A stretch of 64,000 bases of DNA from Enterobacter ludwigii. Lineage in GTDB: Bacteria; Pseudomonadota; Gammaproteobacteria; Enterobacterales; Enterobacteriaceae. Below are positions 47,105-55,530 of this stretch, piece after piece. The notes under the pieces were generated by a model. The model worked only from the letters and a program-made list of their open reading frames with translations, did no database searches and had not been told where the DNA came from. The stretch covers positions 2,046,001 to 2,110,000 of the forward strand of contig CP083824.1 of NCBI GenBank assembly GCA_023023105.1. Reading direction: 5' to 3'. Both the position numbers and the translations under genes were made by a program. Position 1 is the first letter of the stretch; the number at the start of each line of letters is the position of its first letter.

Positions 47105-47899
47105 TTAAACCGACGTTACGTCCTGATGTTCAGCAATTAAATGCCGGAGGTAGCGGGTCGGCGTTGTTCCCGTATATTGGCGGAAGAAGACAATAAAGGC
47201 ACTGTCACTGACAAAATCTAGCTGCTGTGCAACCTGACTTAGCGGCATACCCTCGCACAACATTTCCATCGCTTTCAGCAGCCTCCACTGTTGCCTCCAG
47301 CTCTGATAACTCATTCCCGTTTCCCGGATAAATATACGGCTTATCGTGCGTTCACATGCCCCTACCTTCTGGACTAATTGTCCAAGCCGAGGGGGTAATT
47401 CGCCCTTACGGATCGTGTTCAGCCAGGTATTCAGGCGAATATCTGAGGGAAACCGTAACGTCCAGTTTTCGCGATGGGCATTTTTAATTTCCTCACAAAA
47501 AACATTGATTAGACTGCTTTGTTGTTCTGTGGGCATTCCCCATGGCCAGAATGCCATCCGCTCGATCACCTCAAAGAACAGGGGATTAACTTCAACAACC
47601 TGTAGAGGTAATGCTGATAACGGTAAAGTGCTAGAAAAGTACAGAGAACGGTAGGCCATCGTACCCTTCATTATGGCGCGATGAGCCGTGCCGGCCGGTA
47701 TCCATGCCGCACGCCTGGGTGGAAGCAGGCAAAGGGTATTATCCAGCTCAATTGTGATACTTCCCGCCGCCGAAAAAAGTAACTGATGACGAAGGTGGCT
47801 GTGCATCCCTGAATCATGTACCCCCATATCGGATGCAATTCCGATAACCAGATCGTCGAACAGATCCGGATCGAAAGAATCTTGAGGGTTTATCTTCAT
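47105..47899 (-). CDS. AraC-family regulator (NimR-like)
   Basis: 264 residues: an N-terminal cupin ligand domain (MHSHLRHQLLFSAAGSITIEL, PPRRAAWIPAGTAHRA) and a C-terminal double HTH (ACERTISRIFIRETGMSYQSWRQQWRLLKAMEML, PLSQVAQQLDFVSDSAFIVFFRQYTGTTPTRYLR). The cupin plus AraC layout with an adjacent divergent exporter gene resembles NimR/NimT of E. coli. The first possible ligand class would be nitroimidazole-like drugs, but this is inference. Confidence 0.87.
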   Translation of the reverse strand: MKINPQDSFDPDLFDDLVIGIASDMGVHDSGMHSHLRHQLLFSAAGSITIELDNTLCLLPPRRAAWIPAGTAHRAIMKGTMAYRSLYFSSTLPLSALPLQVVEVNPLFFEVIERMAFWPWGMPTEQQSSLINVFCEEIKNAHRENWTLRFPSDIRLNTWLNTIRKGELPPRLGQLVQKVGACERTISRIFIRETGMSYQSWRQQWRLLKAMEMLCEGMPLSQVAQQLDFVSDSAFIVFFRQYTGTTPTRYLRHLIAEHQDVTSV

Positions 47900-48001
47900 T
47901 GAATGTCCGATTTTAAATATATGTAGTCGTAATAATGGTAATTCGACATGGCAACTTCCGCAATGATACCTGCATATTCTGCTTATCTGAGGATTGTTGT
48001 T

Positions 48002-49129
48002 ATGAACACCGATAAACAGCCACCGTTGTGGCTTCTGACATTACTGATTATGTTTCCTCAACTGGTCGAAACCATTTACAGCCCCGCATTGCCTGACATT
48101 GCCCGTGCTTTTCAGGTAGGCAGTGAACGTGCCGCGCAGACTCTTTCTGTCTATTTTGTCGCGTTTGCCGTCGGCGTTGCGCTCTGGGGCTGGTTAAGCG
48201 ACCATATCGGTCGGCGACCGGCGATGATGGCCGGACTACTGTGCTACGGGACCGGTTCCACACTGGCGCTTGTCGCTCCAGGCTTTAGTGTTTTGCTCAT
48301 GGCTCGCATGGTCGCGGCCATGGGGGCAGCAGCCGGATCCGTTGTCGTTCAGACCATGCTGCGTGATAGTTACGAATCGACGGCCTTAGCTCGCGTCTTT
48401 TCTGTTATGGGTGCGGCGTTGGCAATCAGCCCGGTTTTCGGTCTGGTGAGTGGAGGCTGGCTGGTTAGCCTGTACGGACATACCGGCGTATTTGTTGCGC
48501 TGGCCTCACTGGCGCTGGTTCTGCTGACACTGACCGCATTCTTGCTGCCAGAAACGCGGTCGGAAAATACTTCCAGTGCCCGTCTTGGCGGGCTGGTTTA
48601 CCGAATGGCGGGTGATGCAAGGCTGTGGAAAAATGCAGCGCTTGTTGCGCTGCTCAATACGATGATTTTCAGTTACTACAGCCTTGCGCCGTTTCTTTTT
48701 GGGCAACTGGGCTGGAGTCCCAGGGCTTTCGGATGGACGGGAATTTTACTGGCTTTTGCTTCTCTGTCGGGCAGCCTCTGGAACCGGAAACTGTTGTCTG
48801 TCGGTTTGTCACCAGAACAGCTGGTGAAGAATGCGTGCCTGCTGGCCCTGTTATCGGGTATTGCAGCATGGGTTTTACAGCAATCCGTATGGATCCTTTT
48901 GCCGATGGCCGGGATTGTGGTTGCCTATGGAATCGCGATTCCAAACGTGTTGAGCCAGGCCCTGAGCCAGTATCGTGAACAGGCCGGAGCAGCCGGAGCG
49001 CTGTTTGGATTAGTCTACTATATGCTGTTGGGAATGATGCTGGGACTTGCCGGTATCGTGCAGCAGCTGGGATTAGTTCTGACAGCTTGTGCAGTAACAG
49101 CCTGTTTTTGCATCCTTTCTCGCCACTAA
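48002..49129 (+). CDS. Bcr/CflA-type MFS drug exporter
   Basis: 375 residues from the ATG at 48002 (MNTDKQPPLWLL), preceded by GAGGA; an ATG at 47948 in the same frame lacks a site. Twelve helices with ETIYSPALPDIARAFQVGSERAAQTLSVYFVAFAVGVALWGWLSDHIGRRP-type text carrying MFS motif A (GWLSDHIGRRP). This is the Bcr/CflA subfamily of the DHA1 drug:H+ antiporters. Divergent from the AraC regulator at 47105, which probably controls it. Confidence 0.87.
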   Translation: MNTDKQPPLWLLTLLIMFPQLVETIYSPALPDIARAFQVGSERAAQTLSVYFVAFAVGVALWGWLSDHIGRRPAMMAGLLCYGTGSTLALVAPGFSVLLMARMVAAMGAAAGSVVVQTMLRDSYESTALARVFSVMGAALAISPVFGLVSGGWLVSLYGHTGVFVALASLALVLLTLTAFLLPETRSENTSSARLGGLVYRMAGDARLWKNAALVALLNTMIFSYYSLAPFLFGQLGWSPRAFGWTGILLAFASLSGSLWNRKLLSVGLSPEQLVKNACLLALLSGIAAWVLQQSVWILLPMAGIVVAYGIAIPNVLSQALSQYREQAGAAGALFGLVYYMLLGMMLGLAGIVQQLGLVLTACAVTACFCILSRH

Positions 49130-49147
49130 GCGTGCTGGCAAACCCAT

Positions 49148-49807
49148 TCAGCCAAGCGCTAATAGCGTAGCGCGTAATTTCTCTGCGCCACCGTAAAGAG
49201 CATGTCCACTAATCATATGCTCTGTGCCATTAACCGTTGCCAGCAGCAAAGGCACTCCCCGGATACCTCGCTGATTCATAAGACGATTCACTTTCGCGAT
49301 CCTCTCGTCCGTGATATGCCGCAGCGCGTTATCGGTTTCAAGCGCCAGAGCGACCCGTTCATGCTTTAACGCGAGGTTGTTTTTCCCGGCCCAGTCCTCA
49401 ATGATATCACCCACCACGTCAGGTCTTGAGGTGTCTCGCCCCTCAACATAGCGGGCATGCTGTAGCGTATGAAGAAGATGTGTCTCGGCCGACGGGTTGA
49501 TGTCACGAACCATGGTCAGAGCACGATTCATAAACGTCGAATCAAACCGCGTACCGCTCAGCAGAAGCTGATGATAGCGCTCGCTGAAAGGCTGCCCGGT
49601 GAGTGAAGCGATGCGCCGATCGTTGGACCAGGCGTACTCCGCCCATTCCGCGGTGATGTCCCGGGCTCCCTCATCGCTGAACAGCCCGCTGGGCATTAGC
49701 GCAAGTTTATCAGCGTGGTGCTGAGCAAGGTAACCCAGCGCCGGCGCGCTGGCGTAGCACCAGCCGCAAAGTGGATCAAATAAATACTGCAGTCTCTCAA
49801 AACGCAT
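49148..49807 (-). CDS. DsbA-family/FrnE-like thioredoxin-fold protein
   Basis: 219 residues from the ATG at 49807 (MRFERLQYLFDPLCGWC), after GGAGGCAAC. Active site CGWC at residues about 14-17 in a thioredoxin fold with a helical insertion, and cis-Pro region RGVPLLLATVNG. No signal peptide, so cytoplasmic, of the DsbA-like/2-hydroxychromene isomerase group. Possibly a redox or glutathione-linked enzyme; substrate unknown. Confidence 0.85.
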   Translation of the reverse strand: MRFERLQYLFDPLCGWCYASAPALGYLAQHHADKLALMPSGLFSDEGARDITAEWAEYAWSNDRRIASLTGQPFSERYHQLLLSGTRFDSTFMNRALTMVRDINPSAETHLLHTLQHARYVEGRDTSRPDVVGDIIEDWAGKNNLALKHERVALALETDNALRHITDERIAKVNRLMNQRGIRGVPLLLATVNGTEHMISGHALYGGAEKLRATLLALG

Positions 49808-49871
49808 GTTGCCTCCTTCATAACGGAATAGCGCCATCATAATGCGTTCGAACCTCGTTAAAAACGGGCAT

Positions 49872-50228
49872 TCAGTAAATGCAGTGTTGCGTAAAATGAG
49901 CGAATGGCTTAAGCCGGTACACCCATGAATGTATTGTCTGACCGGCAGTCGTCGTGACGTCTACCGGTACACGCTCATACTCAGCACCTTCAAACCGATC
50001 GAGTACATCCCAGTGATTACGCAAATTCGCTGAAGTGAAAATAAACCCCTGAACACGATTACCCGAGTCATCCAGCACGATCCCCGGATACCCCATCTCT
50101 GCACCCCAGCCTTTATTTAACAGAGACCCACCCACGTGTCCTTCCTGCCACGACCCACCGATATTCTCAAGAATATGCGCATTAGGTCTGCCTGGACCGA
50201 GCGTCCCGTACACGAACAAACTTTCCAT
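49872..50228 (-). CDS. Gamma-glutamylcyclotransferase-like (AIG2) protein
   Basis: 118 residues with the GGCT fold: FVYGTLGPGRPN at the N-terminus (the substrate-binding YGTL loop) and the acidic motif DRFEGAEYERVPV that supplies the catalytic Glu. Bacterial members include YtfP and related proteins of uncertain substrate. Divergent from the LysR gene at 50344. Confidence 0.87.
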   Translation of the reverse strand: MESLFVYGTLGPGRPNAHILENIGGSWQEGHVGGSLLNKGWGAEMGYPGIVLDDSGNRVQGFIFTSANLRNHWDVLDRFEGAEYERVPVDVTTTAGQTIHSWVYRLKPFAHFTQHCIY

Positions 50229-50343
50229 TATCCCTCCGATAACATGATGAAAATAAAATGGTTATTTGTTTCGATTTTGATTTTGGGACGAGGGCCTGAC
50301 AAATCATTTGTTCTCACACCATGCGTGAATTATTATCACGCGT

Positions 50344-51246
50344 ATGATGTTCGATCGCCTCCCACCCTTGCAAACGCTTCGGGCTTTTGAAGCCACTGCC
50401 CGGCTCTCCAGCATGACGCTGGCGGCAGCGGAGTTGCACGTCACGCACGGCGCGATAAGCCGGCAAATCCGGAAGCTTGAAGATCATCTGGGGATAAAGC
50501 TATTTCACAGACTGACGCGACAGATAATCCTGACGGAGGAGGGGGCTGAATTCCACCCTTCGGTTACCCGCCTTCTGGGTGATTTAGTGAGAGAGTCCGA
50601 GCGTTTACGCGAAAGGAGCCCAGCAAAAAGTTTGCGTATCAGTACAACGGTTTCATTCGCCAGTAAGTGGTTGGCCCCACGTCTCAGCCGTTTCAGGCAG
50701 CGGCATCCTGAACTCGATATTCAGCTGGATGTTACTGACATTAACGTGGATCTTAACGATGGTCAGGTCGATGCAGCAATTCGTTATGGCCGTGGTAATT
50801 ATCGCGACGTCTGTTCTGAGCGAATCTTGAGTGAAACAGTCACCCCTGTCTGTAGCCCCGACTTTATTAAGGAACATAACGGTCTGAAAGAAATTAAGGA
50901 TCTTTCAAACTGCGTGCTTCTTCATGAGTACAGAATGCTGGCGAACTGGGAGGCATGGTTTGAAATGGCCGGAGAAAACCATTTCAGCGGCCATCAGGGG
51001 ACCTTATGGACGCTTGGCAGCATGGCTACCGAAGCCGCTATACGTGGCGAAGGCGTGGCTCTGGGACGGAGTGTGCTGATTGCAGATGATGTCGCTACCG
51101 GAAGGCTTGTTGTTCCGTTTCCGCAATACAAACTTAAAGCAGAGCGGGGATACGATTTAGTTTACCGTTTGGATAATAAGGATTCGTTTAAAATACGAAC
51201 GCTGAAGCAATGGCTGTTCGAAGAAATAAGCCTGCTGAAAGATTAA
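50344..51246 (+). CDS. LysR-family regulator, GcvA-like
   Basis: 300 residues. N-terminus FDRLPPLQTLRAFEATARLSSMTLAAAELHVTHGAISRQIRKLEDHLG is typical of the GcvA/AmpR subgroup. The effector domain includes RISTTVSFASKWLAPRL and VDAAIRYGRG. Divergent from the GGCT-like gene. Start is ATG ATG without a strong ribosome site, so the second ATG at 50347 is equally possible. Confidence 0.9.
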   Translation: MMFDRLPPLQTLRAFEATARLSSMTLAAAELHVTHGAISRQIRKLEDHLGIKLFHRLTRQIILTEEGAEFHPSVTRLLGDLVRESERLRERSPAKSLRISTTVSFASKWLAPRLSRFRQRHPELDIQLDVTDINVDLNDGQVDAAIRYGRGNYRDVCSERILSETVTPVCSPDFIKEHNGLKEIKDLSNCVLLHEYRMLANWEAWFEMAGENHFSGHQGTLWTLGSMATEAAIRGEGVALGRSVLIADDVATGRLVVPFPQYKLKAERGYDLVYRLDNKDSFKIRTLKQWLFEEISLLKD

Positions 51247-51267
51247 CAGGGAACCCTACAAACAGCT

Positions 51268-51302
51268 AAAAAAGCCGCAAGCAGTTATCTCCTTACGGCT
51301 TC
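51268..51302 (-). terminator. Rho-independent terminator of yebG
   Basis: On the minus strand AAGCCG ... CGGCTT followed by TTTTTT. It lies 27 bp after the yebG stop. Confidence 0.75.
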
Positions 51303-51328
51303 GGAACAGGTAATGATTATTCTCGTAA

Positions 51329-51646
51329 TCAGGCCGCTTTCACCGCTCTGATTTTTTTATCATCAACCGCATCGGCTTCTGTTTTATCTGCAACAACGGC
51401 GGCATTGAGATCGGGAAGCTTGCTGGTACGCAGAATATGCTGCACGGCCTCTTTCTGCTCGGCGAGATACAGACCAAGATCTTCAGCCTGTGTTTCATCC
51501 ATCTGCATTCCGCTTTGCAACAGCCAGTCGGTGAACGCGTCTGCCATATCAAGCAGCTTGTCGTGAGCGTCAGCTTCTTTCTTACTGGCAAATGTCATTT
51601 TCTCTTCACCTTTTCTTACGACAACATATTTTGTTTCAACAGCCAT
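51329..51646 (-). CDS. yebG: SOS-induced protein YebG
   Basis: 105 residues, clearly YebG by the N-terminus (MAVETKYVVVRKGEEKMTFASKKEADAHDKLLDMAD). A small, acidic, dsDNA-associated protein induced by DNA damage; exact role unknown. The start at 51646 follows GAGGTGCGC; a frame start three codons earlier is unlikely. Directly downstream of a LexA box. Confidence 0.95.
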   Translation of the reverse strand: MAVETKYVVVRKGEEKMTFASKKEADAHDKLLDMADAFTDWLLQSGMQMDETQAEDLGLYLAEQKEAVQHILRTSKLPDLNAAVVADKTEADAVDDKKIRAVKAA

Positions 51647-51661
51647 TATGCGCACCTCATA

Positions 51662-51677
51662 CTGTAATTATATACAG
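51662..51677 (-). promoter_or_regulatory. LexA box of yebG
   Basis: CTGTAATTATATACAG is a perfect CTGT-N8-ACAG site, 16 bp before the yebG start. It closely resembles the umuDC box (CTGTATTTATATACAG). Confidence 0.95.
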
Positions 51678-51723
51678 CATAACAGCTCCGGGTTTATGTT
51701 GCAGCTAAAAAATGCTGACATTT

Positions 51724-52704
51724 CTAGCGGGCAGGGGGCTCATTCGAAAATCGTGCGCTGATCGCATCACGTTCATAGCCCTGCGGCTGGGTCAATATCT
51801 GGTATAAATCGGGGCGGCGACCGTGGATCCAGCGGCGTCCGGTGCTCATAGCAAGCAGGCTTAAATCCAGTTCAGCGCTCACCATCATATTTTCAGCCGC
51901 CCAGGTTTCATTCACAATCCTGCCATAGGGGTCGAGGATCATGGCATTTCCTGTGCGCACTTCGTCATCATCTGCACCCACACCGTTGCTGAAGAGAACA
52001 AATAATCCGTTGTCATGTGCACGGGCAGGCAGCCAGCGCATGAGCCATTCCCGACCGCTTGCCCCTTTGAATGCGGCCGTAATTTCCTCCTTGCGCGTTT
52101 CCCGCGCCTCCCAGAGCGCCAGCGGAATCGGCTTCATGCCATGAGGACTGCGGGAATCGGTACCGCCCGTTTGATGCGGCGCGAGAAGAATATCGGCACC
52201 CAGCAACGCCGTCGCGCGCACGTTTTCGACCAGATTATTGTCCCAGCAAATCAGGATGCCGACTTTCACTCCCCAGGGCGTATCAAAAACGGTAAAGCTG
52301 TCCCCGCTGCTGATGGCCGGATGTTCAAACGCATGGAGTTTACGGTGCGTATGCATTGAGCCGTCCGGCATACAGGCAACATATGCATTGTAAAGACGGC
52401 CATCGTCGGCTCTTTCAATAAGACCTGCGCCAATAAGCATTTGATGTTTAATCGCCAGAGAGCGAATTAACATCAGGGAAGGGCTTTCAGCAATCGGCTC
52501 TGCCAGAGCTGATACCTCCGCTGAGGTGAGTTTGGGGACATGCCAGTAGCCGGTGATACACATTTCAGGGAAGGTGAGAATTTTCACCTGCTCAAGCGCC
52601 GCTTGCTCAATAAATTTCTACATTATCAGCAGGTTGTATTTTTTATTACTGGCCTGATGCTGAAACTGTACGGTTGCCGCCTTTAAGGATTGATGTTCGT
52701 TCAT
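51724..52704 (-). pseudogene. Nitrilase-family amidohydrolase, interrupted by an early TAG
   Basis: The full frame starts at the ATG at 52704 (MNEHQSLKAATVQFQHQASN) and reads nitrilase-like throughout, but codon 29 is TAG (52618-52620), probably from GAG/GAA. Beyond it the frame is intact to 51724. All three catalytic residues are present downstream: Glu in FPEMCITGY, Lys in HRKLHAFEH, Cys in ILICWDNN. A GTG at 52587 could re-initiate and give 287 residues lacking the first beta strand and alpha helix of the fold, so the product is likely inactive unless the stop is suppressed. Divergent from its presumed LysR regulator. Confidence 0.82.
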
Positions 52705-52804
52705 GATGTGTCTCCAGTTGTCATCGAAACTGAATTACATAACGCTTTCCAATAACTGTATAATCAAATCATTTCTGATTTTAATAACCATCTGGAATGC
52801 AAAA

Positions 52805-53719
52805 TTGAACATCCGGTTGCTTAAAGCCTTTGTGGTACTGGCTGAAAAAGGGAACTATGCCGATGCGGCGCGGGCGCTGTTTATCTCACAACCGGCATTG
52901 ACCAAACAGATTAATCTCCTCGAATCTCAGGTGAATATGTCTCTTTTTTCACGAGGTCGTCACGGCGCAGTACTGACGGCCAACGGCAAACGTTTACTGC
53001 CAGAGGCTGAAAAAGTGGTCAGGCAAACCCAGTTATTTATGCAGCATGCTGAGCGGGTCTCAAAAGGGGTTGAAGGGCATATTGCCGTCGGGTTCGGTCT
53101 CTCAAGCTTTTATCTGGCACCACGCTGTATTGCAGACTTTCGTCGCGACTTCCCGGGAGTCGAGATGTCCTTGACGGATCTGCCTTCCTTCCAGCAGTAC
53201 GAGCAATTGCAAAATGATGAGCTACAGGTGGGGTTTGTCAGGGTTCCGCCCCCCGTGGCGCTTGAATACCTGCCGTTATTTACCGATCGGCTGGTTCTGG
53301 TTGCGCCCGCCGCGTCGCCGACAATGTCTGTGGCTGAGTGGCTCGCGAAACGCCCTCTGTTGCGGCTTTATGATGAGCGAGGACGGGGTTTAAACGCACA
53401 GATTGACCGCTTCCTGCATGACAACGGTCTTTTCATCTCATCGACGCAACTGACTGACGATATACAAACTATCGTCGCAATGGTGATTGCGGGGATCGGT
53501 GTGGCCATTCTGCCCACCAGCGTGACCCATATCGCGCCGCCGGAACTGGTGATTATTCCGCTAACGGGGGAGTCAATAAGCTGGGAGGTGGGCATCGCCT
53601 GGGACGCAAGCAGGGAGGATGTCATCCGTGACAATTTCATTGCTAGCGTAGCTGCTGCGTTTCCGGGCCACCCAGACTCCGCCGCCATGCGCCAGGCGCC
53701 TGACCATACTGACGCTTAA
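52805..53719 (+). CDS. LysR-family transcriptional regulator
   Basis: 304 residues from the TTG at 52805 (NIRLLKAFVVLAEKGNYADAARALFISQPALTKQI, the HTH). The frame is open to 52703 but that end overlaps the divergent nitrilase start and is not LysR-like. Effector domain: HIAVGFGLSSFYLAPRCI and GIGVAILPTSVTH. It probably controls the nitrilase gene. Its 3' end overlaps convergent rarA by 77 bp, a long overlap. Confidence 0.87.
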   Translation: MNIRLLKAFVVLAEKGNYADAARALFISQPALTKQINLLESQVNMSLFSRGRHGAVLTANGKRLLPEAEKVVRQTQLFMQHAERVSKGVEGHIAVGFGLSSFYLAPRCIADFRRDFPGVEMSLTDLPSFQQYEQLQNDELQVGFVRVPPPVALEYLPLFTDRLVLVAPAASPTMSVAEWLAKRPLLRLYDERGRGLNAQIDRFLHDNGLFISSTQLTDDIQTIVAMVIAGIGVAILPTSVTHIAPPELVIIPLTGESISWEVGIAWDASREDVIRDNFIASVAAAFPGHPDSAAMRQAPDHTDA

Positions 53720-53993
53720 AGCTGCGGTTGAAGGACTGCTGTGAGTCAAAGCCCAGCGCGATCGCCACATTCAGAATCGGTTCATCACTTTGAGCCAGCC
53801 GTTCGACCGATTTTTGCAGCTTTTGCGCGCGAATATACTCGGCGAGAGGGGAGCCAGTATGCTCTTTGAAGAGCCGCTGGAGGTGCCATTTTGAGTAACC
53901 GGATCGCCTGGCGACGGACTCAATGTCCAGACGGCTATCAAGGTTGTTGTCGATCCAGTCGAGTAAATCATGCATAAATGCGCCAGTGTTCAT
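53643..53993 (-). CDS. rarA: AraC/XylS-family activator RarA
   Basis: 116-residue stand-alone double-HTH activator of the MarA/SoxS/RamA type (DLLDWIDNNLDSRLDIESVARRSGYSKWHLQRLFKEHTG; second HTH ILNVAIALGFDSQQSFNRSFKRQYG). The position next to oqxAB identifies it as RarA, which in Klebsiella activates oqxAB and wider efflux. The ATG at 53993 follows AGGATAACCAG; the frame is open 16 codons further without a site. Divergent from oqxA with a 338-bp control region. Confidence 0.9.
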   Translation of the reverse strand: MNTGAFMHDLLDWIDNNLDSRLDIESVARRSGYSKWHLQRLFKEHTGSPLAEYIRAQKLQKSVERLAQSDEPILNVAIALGFDSQQSFNRSFKRQYGQAPGAWRRSLGGPETQQLR

Positions 53994-54130
53994 CTGGTTA
54001 TCCTCATACCGCTCGCCTAAAAGTATCTTTGTCTGTTGCATTTAAAGGTTGGCTGGTTTTTACGTTAATTGCAAGTTTTATTGTTGCATTTAAATCCTTG
54101 AGCGAAACGGCTCTTTTCCCTTCGACTCAA

Positions 54131-54149
54131 ATAGCACATAAAGTGCAAC
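54131..54149 (+). promoter_or_regulatory. Marbox-like site (RarA/MarA/SoxS/RamA)
   Basis: ATAGCACATAAAGTGCAAC against AYnGCACnnWnnRYYAAAY agrees at all but two defined positions. It lies 8 bp upstream of the proposed oqxA -35, a normal place for an activator of this family. Confidence 0.55.
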
Positions 54150-54165
54150 AATTATTCTTGCACTT
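54141..54165 (+). promoter_or_regulatory. Inverted repeat over the oqxA -35 (candidate OqxR operator)
   Basis: AAGTGCAA, nine bases, TTGCACTT: a perfect 8-bp inverted repeat. The right arm covers the proposed -35 (TTGCAC). A dimeric Rrf2 repressor such as OqxR bound here would block the promoter. The assignment to OqxR is inference from place and symmetry. Confidence 0.55.
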
Positions 54166-54186
54166 AGTTAAGCGCATTCCTACAAT
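54158..54186 (+). promoter_or_regulatory. Sigma-70 promoter of oqxAB
   Basis: -35 TTGCAC (54158-54163), 17-bp spacer, -10 TACAAT (54181-54186). The -10 is one base from consensus; the -35 is weak, as for an activator-dependent promoter. Transcription would start near 54193, giving about 140 nt of leader before oqxA. Confidence 0.55.
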
Positions 54187-54331
54187 CGCCGCGAATAGTG
54201 TATTCATTACTGTTACAGTTTTGTGGCGATGAACGGCACAAATGGCCTTAAGCCAGCTACCGGACAAAGGAAGTGGCGCGGCATCTCCTGCGGCGTCTTG
54301 TCCGGCGGCTACAATTATCGGAATAAAAATA

Positions 54332-55507
54332 ATGAGCCTGCAAAAAACCTGGGGTAACTTTCATCTGAGCGCGCTGGGGGTCATGTTGCTCTCCGTGCTG
54401 CTCGTCGGATGCGATAACAGTGTCGCGCAAAACGCTGCGCCACCTGCGCCCGCCGTCAGCGTTGCTGACGTGGTTGTGAAATCCATAAGCCAGTGGGATA
54501 GCTTTAACGGTCGGATTGAGGCAGTGGAGAGCGTTCAGTTACGTCCGCGCGTCTCCGGTTACATTGATAAAGTGAATTACACCGATGGCCAGGAGGTGAA
54601 AAAGGGCGAGGTATTGTTCACCATTGATGACCGAACCTATCGTGCGGCGCTGGAGCAGGCACAGGCGAACCTGGCGAGAGCCAAAACGCAGGCCAGCCTG
54701 GCACAAAGCGAGGCCAACCGTACCGATAAACTGGTCAATACCAACGTAGTCTCCCGTGAAGAATGGGAGCAGCGTCGTTCAGCTGCCACCCAGGCACAGG
54801 CCGACATTCGCGCCGCGCAGGCGGCGGTTGACGCCGCACAACTTAACCTGGATTTCACCAAAGTCACCGCGCCTATTGATGGCCGCGCCAGCCGGGCGCT
54901 GATCACCAGCGGTAATCTGGTGACGGCGGGGGACACCGCCAGCGTCCTCACCACGCTGGTCTCGCAGAAAACGGTTTACGTTTACTTTGACGTGGATGAG
55001 TCGACCTATCTTCACTACCAAAATCTGGCCCGCAGCGGGCAGGGGGCGTCCAGCAATCACATGGCGCTTCCGGTGGAGATTGGTCTGACGGGCGAGGAGG
55101 GTTATCCCCATCAGGGCAAAGTGGACTTCCTTGATAATCAGTTAACGCCGAGTACCGGCACCATCCGTATGCGCGCGCTGCTGGATAACGCGCAGCGTCA
55201 GTTCACGCCAGGGCTCTTTGCCCGCGTACGCCTGCCGGGCAGCGCGGAATTCAAAGCCACGCTGATCGACGACAAAGCGGTGCTGACCGATCAGGATCGC
55301 AAATACGTGTATATCGTGGATAAAGAGGGGAAAGCACAGCGTCGCGACATCACGCCGGGACGTCTGGCAGACGGTTTACGCATCGTGCGGCAGGGGCTGA
55401 ACCCTGGCGATAAAGTCATCGTCGAGGGCTTACAAAAAGTGTTCATGCCGGGGATGCCGGTTAACGCGAAAACCGTTGCCATGACTACCAGCGCCGCCCT
55501 TAACTGA
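54332..55507 (+). CDS. oqxA: RND efflux periplasmic adaptor OqxA
   Basis: 391-residue membrane-fusion lipoprotein: signal peptide with the lipobox LLVGC (Cys at about 28), lipoyl and alpha-hairpin domains (ESVQLRPRVSGYIDKVNYTDGQEVKKGEVLF; LEQAQANLARAKTQASLAQSEANRTDKLV), beta-barrel and proximal domains. It joins OqxB to an outer-membrane channel (TolC expected, not encoded here). The ATG at 54332 matches known OqxA (MSLQKTWG). Substrates known from the family: quinolones, olaquindox, chloramphenicol, nitrofurantoin. Confidence 0.95.
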   Translation: MSLQKTWGNFHLSALGVMLLSVLLVGCDNSVAQNAAPPAPAVSVADVVVKSISQWDSFNGRIEAVESVQLRPRVSGYIDKVNYTDGQEVKKGEVLFTIDDRTYRAALEQAQANLARAKTQASLAQSEANRTDKLVNTNVVSREEWEQRRSAATQAQADIRAAQAAVDAAQLNLDFTKVTAPIDGRASRALITSGNLVTAGDTASVLTTLVSQKTVYVYFDVDESTYLHYQNLARSGQGASSNHMALPVEIGLTGEEGYPHQGKVDFLDNQLTPSTGTIRMRALLDNAQRQFTPGLFARVRLPGSAEFKATLIDDKAVLTDQDRKYVYIVDKEGKAQRRDITPGRLADGLRIVRQGLNPGDKVIVEGLQKVFMPGMPVNAKTVAMTTSAALN

Positions 55508-55530
55508 TCCCTTACCTGAGAATCCGACCC

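Larger units (their letters stand above)
53994..54331. promoter_or_regulatory. Control region of rarA and oqxAB
   Basis: Gene-free interval. From rarA to oqxA it holds two TTGCATTTAAA repeats (54039-54048 and about 54083-54093), a marbox-like site, an 8-9-8 inverted repeat over a -35 hexamer and a good -10 (separate entries), and a second weaker marbox-like sequence, ACGGCACAAATGGCC, at 54233. Confidence 0.6.
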
